Shown here piece after piece: positions 42,964 to 51,176 of a stretch of DNA of 64,000 nt (within the stretch, counting starts at the first letter, position 1; every line of letters begins with the position of its first letter). The notes below the pieces were generated by a model, which was not told where the DNA came from, ran no database searches, and worked only from the letters and a program-made list of their open reading frames with translations. The translations under genes were made by a program, and so were the position numbers. Source of the DNA: CAVRTM01 sp963696105 (lineage in GTDB: Bacteria; Actinomycetota; Actinomycetes; Actinomycetales; Dermatophilaceae); contig CAVOIP010000005.1 in NCBI GenBank assembly GCA_963696105.1, positions 496,001-560,000 on the forward strand. Direction: 5' to 3'.

Positions 42964-44265
42964 ATGACATCACCCACCTCCGAGGGACAGCACTCGGGCC
43001 TGGACTCGTTCTTCTCCGCCGTCCGCGGCATCGGCATCCGGCGGCGCACCGACAACAAGTGGGTCGGCGGCGTCTGCTCGGGCATCGCGGACCGGCTGCG
43101 CATCGACCCCGTGGTCGTGCGGGCCGGTCTGGTCGTCCTCATCCTCTTCGGCGGCTTCGGTGTCGCCGCCTACCTCGTGGCGTGGGCGCTGCTGCCCGAC
43201 CAGCGGGAACGGATCCCCGCCGAGCGGGCGCTGCGCGAGGGCCACGCGGGGTCGATCGTGCTGCTCGTCGTCGCCGGGATCGCCGTGGTCAGCGGCTTCC
43301 CGTGGTGGTTCGGCGGCCACGGCGGGTCGTGGGGCTTCCCGTGGGGCCTGGTCGTGATCGGCGCCGTGGTGTGGTTCGTCGTGCACCGCTCTCGCAGCGG
43401 CCGGCCGGTCCTGCACCCGCCGTCGCCGCCGGTGCCGCCGGCCGCCGGGGCCCACGGCGCCGACGGGGCCGCCAGCGGGCCCGGCGAGGGGTCACCCGAG
43501 CCGGCGGCTCAGGAACCGGCCTGGGGGCACGAGGTGGGCGAGCGCGCCGGGGCCTGGGGTTCCCAGGTCGGCCAGCGCGCCGGCGCCTGGGGCTCCCAGG
43601 TCGGCCAGCAGGCCGCCGTACGCCGCCGGGAACGCCGTCCCACGGGCGGGCTGCTGATGACCCTGGTCGGGGTCGGGCTGGCGATGGTGGCGTACGGCGC
43701 CACGCTGTGGCTGGGGGACTCCCTCGGCTTCCGCGGCGACCACCACGTGATCGCCCTGGCCGGCGCGCTGGCCGCGCTCGGGCTGCTCGTGCTGGGCCTG
43801 GGCGTGGCCGGCTGGCGGGCCGGGTTCCTCGGCTTCCTCGCGGTCTGCATGGCGGTGGGCACGCTCGCGGCTGGCGCCGCGCCCGACGGCCTGCGCGTGA
43901 ACGGGCGCATGGGCGACGCCACCTGGGCCCCCACCGTCAGTGATCTCGGCACCGGGCGCAGCTACGACGTCGGCATCGGCAACGGCCGGCTCGACCTGAG
44001 CGGCCTGCCCGACGACGTCCCCGGCCACCCCACCATCCCGGCGCACGTCGGGATCGGCCAGCTGACCGTTCTCGTCCCCCACGGCCTGACCGTGGCCCTG
44101 GACGGACACGTGGGAGCGGGCGAGATCAGCGTCCAGGACGCCACCGGCACCCACACGCGCAACGGCACGGACGTGCAGCAGAACGCGACGGTCGGCCCGG
44201 ACCCGGCCGACGTCACCCTCGACGCCAACGTCGGCATCGGCCAGATCACCGTGGTGAAGGAGTAG
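42964..44265 (+). CDS. PspC-domain membrane protein
   Basis: A 433-aa protein. An N-terminal PspC domain (about 25-85) reads RRRTDNKWVGGVCSGIADRLRIDPVVVRAGLV with the family GGVC.G.A pattern. Two to three spans follow, then a Pro/Gly/Ala-rich cytoplasmic stretch with two copies of RAGAWGSQVGQ, then three more spans and a C-terminal beta-rich domain ending NVGIGQITVVKE, like the LiaF-type sensory domain. Such proteins tune envelope-stress two-component systems. It diverges from the PspC kinase and overlaps its expression signals, so the three genes form one stress circuit. Confidence 0.85.
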   Translation: MTSPTSEGQHSGLDSFFSAVRGIGIRRRTDNKWVGGVCSGIADRLRIDPVVVRAGLVVLILFGGFGVAAYLVAWALLPDQRERIPAERALREGHAGSIVLLVVAGIAVVSGFPWWFGGHGGSWGFPWGLVVIGAVVWFVVHRSRSGRPVLHPPSPPVPPAAGAHGADGAASGPGEGSPEPAAQEPAWGHEVGERAGAWGSQVGQRAGAWGSQVGQQAAVRRRERRPTGGLLMTLVGVGLAMVAYGATLWLGDSLGFRGDHHVIALAGALAALGLLVLGLGVAGWRAGFLGFLAVCMAVGTLAAGAAPDGLRVNGRMGDATWAPTVSDLGTGRSYDVGIGNGRLDLSGLPDDVPGHPTIPAHVGIGQLTVLVPHGLTVALDGHVGAGEISVQDATGTHTRNGTDVQQNATVGPDPADVTLDANVGIGQITVVKE

Positions 44266-44269
44266 GACC

Positions 44270-44686
44270 ATGAGCGACCAACACAGCAACGACAGCGGCC
44301 GGACGGACCCGACCCGCGCCCTCGAGGTGGACCCGGCTGCGAGCGCGCCCGGCCCGGAGACCGCACCGGTCGCGCCGGGGGCCGCCACGTGGCTCACGCC
44401 TCCTCAGGACGGGCCGCAGGACGTCCCGTCGCCGGCTCCGTCGGGCGCCACAGCGCTGCCGGCGGGCACCGCCGTGGCGACCGCGCCGGTGACCAGGGCG
44501 CGGGGGCCGCACGCCGCGTCGATGGTCCTCGGCCTGCTCTGCCTGCTGGTGTCCGGGCTGGTCATCGCCCGTGAGGTCAACGGCTTCCGGGTCGACTGGC
44601 GCGTGTTCGGGCCCGGCGCCATCGTCGGCATCGGCGTGCTGGTCCTGGTCCTGGGCGTCCTCGGGCTGGCCCGCCGCGAGCGTTGA
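44270..44686 (+). CDS. Hypothetical membrane protein of PspC cluster
   Basis: A 138-aa protein. About 80 disordered, Pro/Ala/Thr-rich residues precede two membrane spans (ASMVLGLLCLLVSGLVIA and GPGAIVGIGVLVLVLGVLGLA), and a basic end RRER follows. No family recognised. The ATG is 4 nt after the PspC-protein stop and its ribosome site GGAG overlaps that stop, so it is cotranslated and probably belongs to the same envelope-stress function. Confidence 0.75.
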   Translation: MSDQHSNDSGRTDPTRALEVDPAASAPGPETAPVAPGAATWLTPPQDGPQDVPSPAPSGATALPAGTAVATAPVTRARGPHAASMVLGLLCLLVSGLVIAREVNGFRVDWRVFGPGAIVGIGVLVLVLGVLGLARRER

Positions 44687-44703
44687 GCACGCAGGCGCCG
44701 CCG

Positions 44704-44742
44704 CAGGGCGGGACGCGACCTCCCCGGTCCCGTCCCGCCCTG
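44704..44742. terminator. 12-bp bidirectional hairpin after PspC cluster
   Basis: CAGGGCGGGACG (44704-44715) pairs perfectly with CGTCCCGCCCTG (44731-44742) around a 15-nt loop. It lies between convergent genes, 18 nt after the small membrane-protein stop. The rest of the gap to the NUDIX stop holds two more TCAGGG copies 11 bp apart (44801, 44812). Confidence 0.75.
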
Positions 44743-44846
44743 GCACCTGTCGGCCGGGGCCCGGCCCGGGCGCGCCTCGGCCGGTCAGCTCATGCCCGGG
44801 TCAGGGTCGCGTCAGGGACACCATCCAGGGCCGCGGCCACCGCCCG

Positions 44847-45599
44847 TCAGCCAGCCTCGCCGGCATGACCGGGCAGCAGCGACAGGGACGCGAGCACGGC
44901 GCGCCAGCCGGGGGTGAGCGGCAGTGCCGCCAGCTCGGCCGGCTGCACCCAGCGGGCGTCGGCCGTCGTCCCGCCGACGTCGTGCACGACCGGCTCGGCG
45001 GGGTCGGGGCAGCTCGCGCGGTAGATGATGCGGACCGCGTGGAAGTCCTCGACCCGTCCGCCGGGCGCCCGGCCGACCCAGTGCGAGGTCTGCACCAGGG
45101 CGAGCTCGGTCACCGTGACGTGCTGGCCGCTCTCCTCCCAGCACTCCCGCACGACGGCGTCGAGCGGGTCCTCGCCCGGGTCGATCCCGCCGCCGGGCAG
45201 GCCCCACTGCCCGGGGGCGTTGGTCCGGTCCGAGAGCTCGGTCATCAGCACACCCTCGGAGCTGGAGACGACCGCGTAGGCGGCGACCCGCTGGTAGGGC
45301 TGCGGCTCCTCCCCCGGGCCCAGCACCAGGCCCTCGTCCCGGCGGGTGCCGGACCCGGAGCCGGGCTGCGTGCCCGGGCCGGACTCGGCTCGGCGGCGCA
45401 CGTCGAAGCGCACGGTCAGGACGTGCTCGTCACCGGCCACGCTCTCGGTGGCCAGCGCGCGCACGACCGCCCAGCCGCGGGCCCCGAGCACGTCGGCGGG
45501 GTCCTCGCCGTGGCCGAGGACGGCCTCGACCACGGGCTCCTGCCCGCGCTCGTGGCCGATGAGGACGATCCGGGGTGCCGCCTGCCGTGGAGCGCTCAC
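44847..45599 (-). CDS. NUDIX hydrolase
   Basis: A 250-aa protein with a C-terminal NUDIX domain. The Nudix box is complete: GGGIDPGEDPLDAVVRECWE followed by ESG (near residue 140). The N-terminal 90 residues (VLIGHERGQEPVVEAVLGHG and after) have no clear family and look like a separate small domain. NUDIX enzymes cleave nucleoside diphosphate-linked compounds; the substrate is unknown. Its GTG overlaps the stop of the GT4 gene (GTGA), so it may act on a nucleotide sugar used by that enzyme. Confidence 0.85.
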   Translation of the reverse strand: MSAPRQAAPRIVLIGHERGQEPVVEAVLGHGEDPADVLGARGWAVVRALATESVAGDEHVLTVRFDVRRRAESGPGTQPGSGSGTRRDEGLVLGPGEEPQPYQRVAAYAVVSSSEGVLMTELSDRTNAPGQWGLPGGGIDPGEDPLDAVVRECWEESGQHVTVTELALVQTSHWVGRAPGGRVEDFHAVRIIYRASCPDPAEPVVHDVGGTTADARWVQPAELAALPLTPGWRAVLASLSLLPGHAGEAG

Positions 45600-46747
45600 C
45601 GCACACCTGCCAGGGACCTGGCCCGCTCGTACTCGGCCTCGGCACCGGCCACGACGTCGTCCCACGACTGCTCCGGCGGGTGCTCCCGGTTGTACGCGGC
45701 CATGGTGGCGCGCAGGTCGCCGTCGCCGACCAGCCGGGCCAGCGCGCGCGCCATCGCCTCGTCGTCGCCGGCGAGGTACCCGTTGACCCCGTCCCGCACG
45801 AACTCCTCGATGCCGCTGCCCGCCCGGCCCACGACCGGGAGCCCGGCCGTCCGCGCCTCCAGCGCGGCGATGCCGAAGGACTCCAGCCGGCCGGGGGCGA
45901 TGTAGATGTCCGCGGCGGCGTACCGCTCCGGCAGCTCCTCGCGGGCGACCCGGCCCGGGAGGGAGACCACGCCCTCCAGGCCGTTCCGGGCGACGTACCG
46001 CTCCAGCCGGCCGCGCTGCGGGCCCTCACCGAGCACGTCCAGGTGCAGCGGTACGGCGGCGCCGGCCAGCTCCCGCACCCGACGCACCACCCGCAGCAGC
46101 TGCAGCGGCCGCTTGCGGCCGGCCAGGCGCATCGCCGACACCAGCCGGATGCCCTGTGCGCCATCGTCGGCGTGCCGCGCGGGCGCACCCGCCGGCGCGG
46201 CCCAGCGGGCCACGTCGATGCCGTTGGGCAGCACCTGCACCTGCCCGGCCGGGCCGATGATGCGCTGCAGCGGGGCCGCCGCGACCCGCGAGACCGCGTT
46301 CATGGCCACACCCCGCTCGGCCCAGCGGCCGACGTACCCGGCCGCCCGCAGGGCGGGCTCCAGCGCCCCGAGCATGCAGTGCCAGGTCATGGTCGTGGGC
46401 AGCCCCATCCCCGTCGTGACCCGGGCGGCGTCCACGGCGAACGGGCTGACCACCCCCATGTGCACGTGCGCGACGTCGTACCCGCCGTGCAGGAGCCGCC
46501 GGCGCAGCTCGGGCGGCGCGAGCGGGTTGACCGGCAGCTCGAAGGGCAACCGCAGCGCCAGCCGGTGGACCGGCACCCCGTCCACCCGGTCGACGACGCC
46601 GGCGCGCTGCCCCTGCGGGCCCGGCGTCGCGGTGAAGACGCTCACCTCGTGACCACGCTCGTGGAGCCGGGCCGCCAGGTCGTGCACCTGGACCTCGATG
46701 CCGCCGAGGCGCGGCAGATAACAGTCCGACAGCAGAGCCACCTTCAC
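45596..46747 (-). CDS. GT4-family glycosyltransferase
   Basis: A 383-aa GT-B fold retaining glycosyltransferase. The N-terminal acceptor domain starts KVALLSDCYLPRLGGIEVQVHDLA. The C-terminal donor domain has VLPNGIDVARW, LVSAMRLAGRKRPLQLL and the nucleotide-sugar motif LESFGIAALEARTAGLPVV with the EX7E glutamates. It resembles PimB/MshA-like enzymes that add mannose or GlcNAc to inositol lipids, but donor and acceptor are inferred. The start GTG at 46747 matches the family N-terminus. It is coupled to NUDIX and divergent from a PIG-L/flippase-like pair. Confidence 0.88.
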   Translation of the reverse strand: MKVALLSDCYLPRLGGIEVQVHDLAARLHERGHEVSVFTATPGPQGQRAGVVDRVDGVPVHRLALRLPFELPVNPLAPPELRRRLLHGGYDVAHVHMGVVSPFAVDAARVTTGMGLPTTMTWHCMLGALEPALRAAGYVGRWAERGVAMNAVSRVAAAPLQRIIGPAGQVQVLPNGIDVARWAAPAGAPARHADDGAQGIRLVSAMRLAGRKRPLQLLRVVRRVRELAGAAVPLHLDVLGEGPQRGRLERYVARNGLEGVVSLPGRVAREELPERYAAADIYIAPGRLESFGIAALEARTAGLPVVGRAGSGIEEFVRDGVNGYLAGDDEAMARALARLVGDGDLRATMAAYNREHPPEQSWDDVVAGAEAEYERARSLAGVR

Positions 46748-46768
46748 GACGCACACCCTCGCATGAGA

Positions 46769-46774
46769 CAGGAT
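46769..46774 (+). promoter_or_regulatory. Possible -10 box of PIG-L gene at 46782
   Basis: CAGGAT, one base from the TANNNT pattern, ends 7 nt before the ATG at 46782. It favours that ATG over the one at 46773. Confidence 0.35.
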
Positions 46775-46781
46775 GGAACCG

Positions 46782-47603
46782 ATGCCCCGCACCCTGCTGG
46801 CCTTCCACGCCCACCCCGACGACGAGGCGCTGCTCACCTCGGGGACGCTGGCGCGCGCCGCCGCGGAGGGCCACCGCGTCGTCGTCGTGGTCGCCACCGA
46901 CGGCAACGAGGGCCTGGCCTCCGAAGAATTCACCTCGGACGGGCGCCTCGGTGAGCGACGATTGGAGGAGCTGCGCGAGAGCGCCCGAGCCCTGGGAGTG
47001 GAGCGCGTGGAGCACCTCGGCTATGCCGACAGCGGCCTCGGGCCGCAGACGCTGCCCGACCCGCCGGGCCGGGCCCGGTTCGTGCGGGCCGACGTCGAGG
47101 AGGCCGCGGAGCGCCTGGCGACCATCCTGCGCGAGGAACGCGCCGATGTCCTGCTGACCTACGACCGCAACGGCGGCTACGGCCACCGCGACCACGTCAA
47201 GGTGCACGAGGTCGGCGCCCGGGCCGCCGCCCTGGCACACACCCCCCGCGTCCTGCAGGCGACCGTGCCCCGCGACGCGATCTGCGCGGCGATCGCCCTC
47301 GTCGGCCGGTTCTACTCCTTCCCGCCGTCGTTCGACCCCACATCGTTCCAGCGCGCGTTCAGCCCGCGCGCGGAGATCACGCACCGCATCGGGGTCCGCC
47401 GCTACGCCGGCGCCAAGCGCGCCTCGATGCGCGCCCACGCCTCCCAGGCCACCGCCGACGGCGGCGCCGACCGCACCCTGGCGGCCTTCCTGCGCATCCC
47501 CCGCCCGCTGTTCGACCTGGTCTTCGGCCGCGAGTGGTACGTCGACCCGGCGCACCCCCCGGGCGCGCCCGTCTCCCGCGACGTGTTCGCGGGGCTGGCA
47601 TGA
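46782..47603 (+). CDS. PIG-L family deacetylase
   Basis: A 273-aa LmbE/PIG-L zinc deacetylase. It opens with MPRTLLAFHAHPDDEAL, whose HPDD motif binds zinc, then ATDGNEG, and YDRNGGYGHRDHVKVHEVG, whose HRDH supplies the other ligand. The substrate class is N-acetylglucosaminyl conjugates. Its stop may overlap a short alternative start of the downstream flippase-like gene (ATGA at 47600). With the divergent GT4 gene it suggests a pathway that adds GlcNAc and then deacetylates it. Confidence 0.88.
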   Translation: MPRTLLAFHAHPDDEALLTSGTLARAAAEGHRVVVVVATDGNEGLASEEFTSDGRLGERRLEELRESARALGVERVEHLGYADSGLGPQTLPDPPGRARFVRADVEEAAERLATILREERADVLLTYDRNGGYGHRDHVKVHEVGARAAALAHTPRVLQATVPRDAICAAIALVGRFYSFPPSFDPTSFQRAFSPRAEITHRIGVRRYAGAKRASMRAHASQATADGGADRTLAAFLRIPRPLFDLVFGREWYVDPAHPPGAPVSRDVFAGLA

Positions 47604-47620
47604 GGCAGGGGGGTGACCTG

Positions 47621-48913
47621 ATGACGGACCGAGACCGCCCGCCCAGCGCTGAGGGCGCCGACGGCGCGGCCGGCCCACCGGTCCAGTGGCGCCCGACCGG
47701 TCGCCAGCTGCTGCAGGGGGTGGTCGGCCTGGCGTTGGCCGTGGCCCTGGTCGTCTGGGGTCTGCCCCACTTCGCCAAGACGTCCTGGGACGAGGTGTTC
47801 CAGGTGCTGCACCACGTCGGGTGGGGCGCGGCGGCCGGCATGCTGGCCCTGATGCTCGGCGGGCTGTGGCTCTACACCTTCACGCTGACCGGCTCGCTGC
47901 CCGGCCTCAGCCACGGCAAGGCGCTGATCGTCAACGTCTGCGGCTCCTCGGTCGGCAACCTGCTGCCCGGCGGCGGCGCCGCCGGGGTCGCCGCCACCTA
48001 CGCCCTCTGCCGCTCGTGGGGCTTCGGCCGGCGGGACATCTCCACCTCGGTGATCGTCAGCGGCGTCTGGAACATCCTGGCCCGCGTGGCCCTGCCCGTC
48101 GTCGGCGTCGGCGCCCTGCTGTTCGGTGCCGGCGGTCTGCCCAAGGCCGTCGTGCGGGGCGGGGTCGCAGGGGCCGTCGTGGCCGTGCTGCTCATGGCGC
48201 TGTTCGTGTCCGTCATCGTGTCCGAGCGCGCGGCCACCCTCGTCGGCCGGGCCCTGGACCGGGTGCTGCGCCCCCTGTGGCGGCGGTCGTGGGCCGGCCG
48301 GGAGCTGACCATCGACGAGCTCGTCCGCGACCTGAGGGCCCGGATCACCGACGTCGTGCGGCACGGCTGGATCAGCATGACGTTCGGGCTCGTCGGCCTG
48401 TTCGGCGTCTACTACGTGCTGTTCTGGTTCTGCCTGCACGCGGTCGGGGTCCACATGAGCTTCGGGCAGATCTTCGCCGCGTACGCCGTGGGGCGGCTCC
48501 TGACGGCCGTGGGCGTGACCCCCGGCGGTGTCGGCGTGACCGAGTCGGGAACGGCGGCCGTGCTCGTGGCCTGGGGGGCCCCGCCGGCGGCCGCCCTCGC
48601 CGGCGTCGTGCTGTTCTCCGTCTACACGCACCTGATGGAGATCCCGCTCGGCGCGATCGGCTGGCTGGCGTGGGGCCTCTCGCGCAAGCAGCCACCCCAG
48701 GGCGCCGTCGCGGCATCCGGACACCCCACTCCGGGCCGGCCCCCGGCCGCCACGGCGCGGACCGCATCGGCGACGCCGGCGGCACCCCACGGCCCAACGC
48801 CTGCGGCCGCGCAGGACCCCCGCCGGCCTGCCGCTGCGCCGGACCACGCCGCGCCCGGGTCCCCGCCGCAGTCACGCAGGCCGTCGGCCATGCGCTCGCA
48901 CCCGCCCACCTGA
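47621..48913 (+). CDS. Lysylphosphatidylglycerol synthase TM-domain (flippase-like) membrane protein
   Basis: A 430-aa integral membrane protein with about eight spans, of the LPG_synthase_TM (PF03706, AglD-like) family. GSSVGNLLPGGGAAGVAATYALC and the later VGRLLTAVGVTPGGVGVTESGTAA are the conserved signatures of the flippase-like domain. There is no aminoacyl-transferase domain; the last 75 residues are a Pro/Ala-rich cytoplasmic tail. Family members move or modify lipid-linked sugars and lipids. The ATG at 47621 has AGGGGGG upstream; an ATG at 47600 overlapping the PIG-L stop is the alternative. Confidence 0.85.
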   Translation: MTDRDRPPSAEGADGAAGPPVQWRPTGRQLLQGVVGLALAVALVVWGLPHFAKTSWDEVFQVLHHVGWGAAAGMLALMLGGLWLYTFTLTGSLPGLSHGKALIVNVCGSSVGNLLPGGGAAGVAATYALCRSWGFGRRDISTSVIVSGVWNILARVALPVVGVGALLFGAGGLPKAVVRGGVAGAVVAVLLMALFVSVIVSERAATLVGRALDRVLRPLWRRSWAGRELTIDELVRDLRARITDVVRHGWISMTFGLVGLFGVYYVLFWFCLHAVGVHMSFGQIFAAYAVGRLLTAVGVTPGGVGVTESGTAAVLVAWGAPPAAALAGVVLFSVYTHLMEIPLGAIGWLAWGLSRKQPPQGAVAASGHPTPGRPPAATARTASATPAAPHGPTPAAAQDPRRPAAAPDHAAPGSPPQSRRPSAMRSHPPT

Positions 48914-48986
48914 GCGGGTCCTGCCGCCCCGGACGGTGCCGCGCGGTCAGCCCGGTCAGCCGGTGGGACGGTCAGTCGGTCGGCCC

Positions 48987-49034
48987 GGTCAGCCGGTCAG
49001 CCGGTCAGCCGGTCAGCCGGTCAGCCGGTCAGCC
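48987..49034. repeat. Six perfect tandem copies of an 8-bp repeat GGTCAGCC
   Basis: Six exact units run head to tail from 48987 to 49034, with degenerate units upstream (from about 48943) and one beyond. The array lies between the convergent flippase-like gene and gatD, and its last unit contains the gatD stop codon (TCA at 49029-49031). Such a simple repeat can change length by slippage. Confidence 0.85.
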
Positions 49035-49754
49035 CGCCAGCCGGCGGATCTGGCGCAGCCGCGCCTGGTCGGCGACGGAGTCGTCGACCTCCGCGGGCTC
49101 GAACTCGCGGCCGGTGGCACGTCGTACGGCCAGCGCGATCAGGGCGTCGGCGAACGTGTGGTTCGCGGGCAGGATCGGCCCGTGCAGGTAGGAGCCGAAC
49201 ACCGAGCCGGTGACGGCACCCTCGGTCCTGTCGTTGCCGTTGTTGCCCAGCCCGGAGCGGACCGTGCCGAACGGCTGCTGCCCCTCGCCGAGCAGCGTGG
49301 AGCCGGAGTGGTTCTCGTAACCGACGACGTCGCCGTACGCGGTGTCAAGGACGACCGGGCCGACCATCCGCTTGGCGTTGCCCTGGGTGGTGACGTCCAG
49401 GATGCCCAGGCCGGGCAGGCGCCGGCCCTCGACGGTGACGAAGGCGTTGCCGAACAGCTGGTACATGCCGCAGATCATCAGCATGGGTACGCCGTCGGCG
49501 GCCAGCGCCCGGAGCGCGTCGGCGTTGCGGGCGAGGTCGTCCTCGACCCGCGCCTGGCCGCTGTCCTGGCCGCCGCCACCGACGAGCAGGTGCGCGTCCT
49601 CGGGCAGGTCCTCGCCGGGGTGGTGCGGCGAGACGACCGCCTCGTAGCCGTGCCAGCGCAGCCGGGACGCCAGGCAGCGGGTGTTGCCCAGGTCGCCGTA
49701 GATGCTCATCTCGCGCGGGTAGAGGTGGACGACGTTGATCCGGCCCTTGCTCAC
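49029..49754 (-). CDS. gatD: Lipid II isoglutaminyl synthase, glutaminase subunit GatD
   Basis: Class I glutamine amidotransferase subunit, 241 aa, that releases ammonia from glutamine for MurT. The nucleophile is the cysteine in LMICGMYQLFG near residue 94, and the catalytic histidine is in GSYLHGPILPAN near residue 190. The N-terminal HLYPREMSIYGDLGNTRCL matches the GatD/CobB-CobQ-like fold. The MurT-GatD complex amidates D-Glu in lipid II, needed for normal peptidoglycan cross-linking. Its start overlaps the murT stop by 4 nt. The stop codon is inside an 8-bp tandem repeat. Confidence 0.93.
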   Translation of the reverse strand: MSKGRINVVHLYPREMSIYGDLGNTRCLASRLRWHGYEAVVSPHHPGEDLPEDAHLLVGGGGQDSGQARVEDDLARNADALRALAADGVPMLMICGMYQLFGNAFVTVEGRRLPGLGILDVTTQGNAKRMVGPVVLDTAYGDVVGYENHSGSTLLGEGQQPFGTVRSGLGNNGNDRTEGAVTGSVFGSYLHGPILPANHTFADALIALAVRRATGREFEPAEVDDSVADQARLRQIRRLAG

Positions 49755-51055
49755 TGGGAGTCCTCCCCGAAGTTCGCGAGCCCGTAGCGCGCGGCGAGGT
49801 CGCGGCGCAGGGTCATCATCGCGGTGTAGGTGCAGAAGATGCGCTTGGGCTCATCGGGGTGCTCGGTGATGAACCGGTCGAGTGCGCGGGCGAGGTCGGG
49901 CTCGATCGCCTGGACCTCGACGTCGTCGTACCGCAGCCGCAGCGCCATGTCGTAGGCCCGGACGCCGCTGGTCATGGCGACCCCGCGGTCGCGCAGGCTC
50001 TCGAAGGACACGTCGTACAGCCAGGAGACGTCGCGCCCGTCGGCGTAGTTGTCGTTGATGGCGACCATCGAGGTGACCGGCGTGGTGCCGTAGGTGCCGA
50101 GGGCGACGGTGAACCCGGCGGGGTTCTTCACCAGCACCAGCTCCAGCGGCTGCCCGCCCGCGTCGATGACCTCGCCGCGGCCGAACGGCGGCTGCACCCG
50201 CTCCAGCGCCCGGACCGTGTCGGCCTCGCGGAAGTCGCCGTCCAGCAGCAGCCGGGCCGTCGTCGTCGCCGCGGTGGCGTTGATCATGGCGGCGAGCCCG
50301 CGCTGCTTCAGCTCCAGCGGCCCGACGTTGTCGCCCTCGCCGAACACCACCTCGAAGGACCGCTCGTCACGGGGCTTGAGCAGGCCGTCCCCGGCGCCGG
50401 GGTCGGGCGCGGTGAAGTCGTCCTCGAAGCGGACGTCGGCCTCCTGCAGCTCCGGCAGCCGGTCGGCGATGGACGGGTCGACCCCGAAGTAGCGCACGTC
50501 GACGCCCTCGGCGATCCGGTCGCGGCCCCGGGCGATGAAGGAGTCGTCGAGGTTGAGGACGACGCCGCGGGTGGTCTGCTCCGAGAGCCGGGCGAGCAGC
50601 TGCGCGGTGGCGTCGATCTCGGCGAACCGGTCGAGCTGGTCGCGGGCGACGTTGAGCAGCAGCGAGTGGGTGGGCCGGACCTGGGCGGCGAACCGCAGGG
50701 CATGCGCCTCGTCCAGCTCCAGGACGGCCATGTCGGCGCGCAGGCGGCCGCTCAGCGGGATCTCGCCGAGCATCGAGGAGATGACGCCGCGGGTGAAGTT
50801 GCTGCCGGTCGGGTTGGTGAAGACGCGCAGGCCGTGCTCCCGCAGGATCGCGACCAGCATCTTGGTGGTCGTGGTCTTGCCGTTGGTGCCGGTCACCACC
50901 ACGATGCCGCGGGGCAGCCCGGACAGCGCGTGCGCGAGGAAGCCGGGGTCCACCCGCTCGACAACCAGCCCCGGCAACGCCGACCCGCCGCCCCGGAGCC
51001 GTGACGCGACCCGAGCCGCCTTGCCTGCCGCGACGGCGACCGTTGTCCTGAGCAC
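49751..51055 (-). CDS. murT: Lipid II isoglutaminyl synthase, Mur ligase-like subunit MurT
   Basis: A 434-aa Mur-ligase homologue that activates the D-Glu carboxylate of lipid II with ATP and amidates it using ammonia from GatD. ATP-binding VVTGTNGKTTTTKMLV is near residue 55, the central domain has LLLNVARDQLDRFAEID, and the C-terminal DUF1727 domain has GRDVSWLYDVSFE with the catalytic aspartate. The Cys4 zinc ribbon described for S. aureus MurT is not visible: no cysteine lies in the central region. A TAGGGT box 6 nt before GTG 51055 favours this start over GTG 51061. Confidence 0.93.
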   Translation of the reverse strand: MLRTTVAVAAGKAARVASRLRGGGSALPGLVVERVDPGFLAHALSGLPRGIVVVTGTNGKTTTTKMLVAILREHGLRVFTNPTGSNFTRGVISSMLGEIPLSGRLRADMAVLELDEAHALRFAAQVRPTHSLLLNVARDQLDRFAEIDATAQLLARLSEQTTRGVVLNLDDSFIARGRDRIAEGVDVRYFGVDPSIADRLPELQEADVRFEDDFTAPDPGAGDGLLKPRDERSFEVVFGEGDNVGPLELKQRGLAAMINATAATTTARLLLDGDFREADTVRALERVQPPFGRGEVIDAGGQPLELVLVKNPAGFTVALGTYGTTPVTSMVAINDNYADGRDVSWLYDVSFESLRDRGVAMTSGVRAYDMALRLRYDDVEVQAIEPDLARALDRFITEHPDEPKRIFCTYTAMMTLRRDLAARYGLANFGEDSQ

Positions 51056-51061
51056 CCGCAC

Positions 51062-51067
51062 ACCCTA
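51062..51067 (-). promoter_or_regulatory. Predicted -10 box of murT-gatD (leaderless)
   Basis: TAGGGT on the minus strand ends 6 nt before the GTG at 51055, which makes the murT transcript leaderless. Confidence 0.5.
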
Positions 51068-51176
51068 ACGGCGCCCGCGCACCCCACCGACGCGGACACC
51101 GTGCCCGCGCACGTGGCAGGCTTCTGCCCGCCCGGCTAGCGCCCGGCCCCGTGCCCGGCCCGTCCCTGCCCCACTC

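Noticed and set aside
48987..49034. CRISPR array
   Set aside because: The 8-bp units are directly adjacent with no spacers and there are no cas genes; it is a simple tandem repeat.
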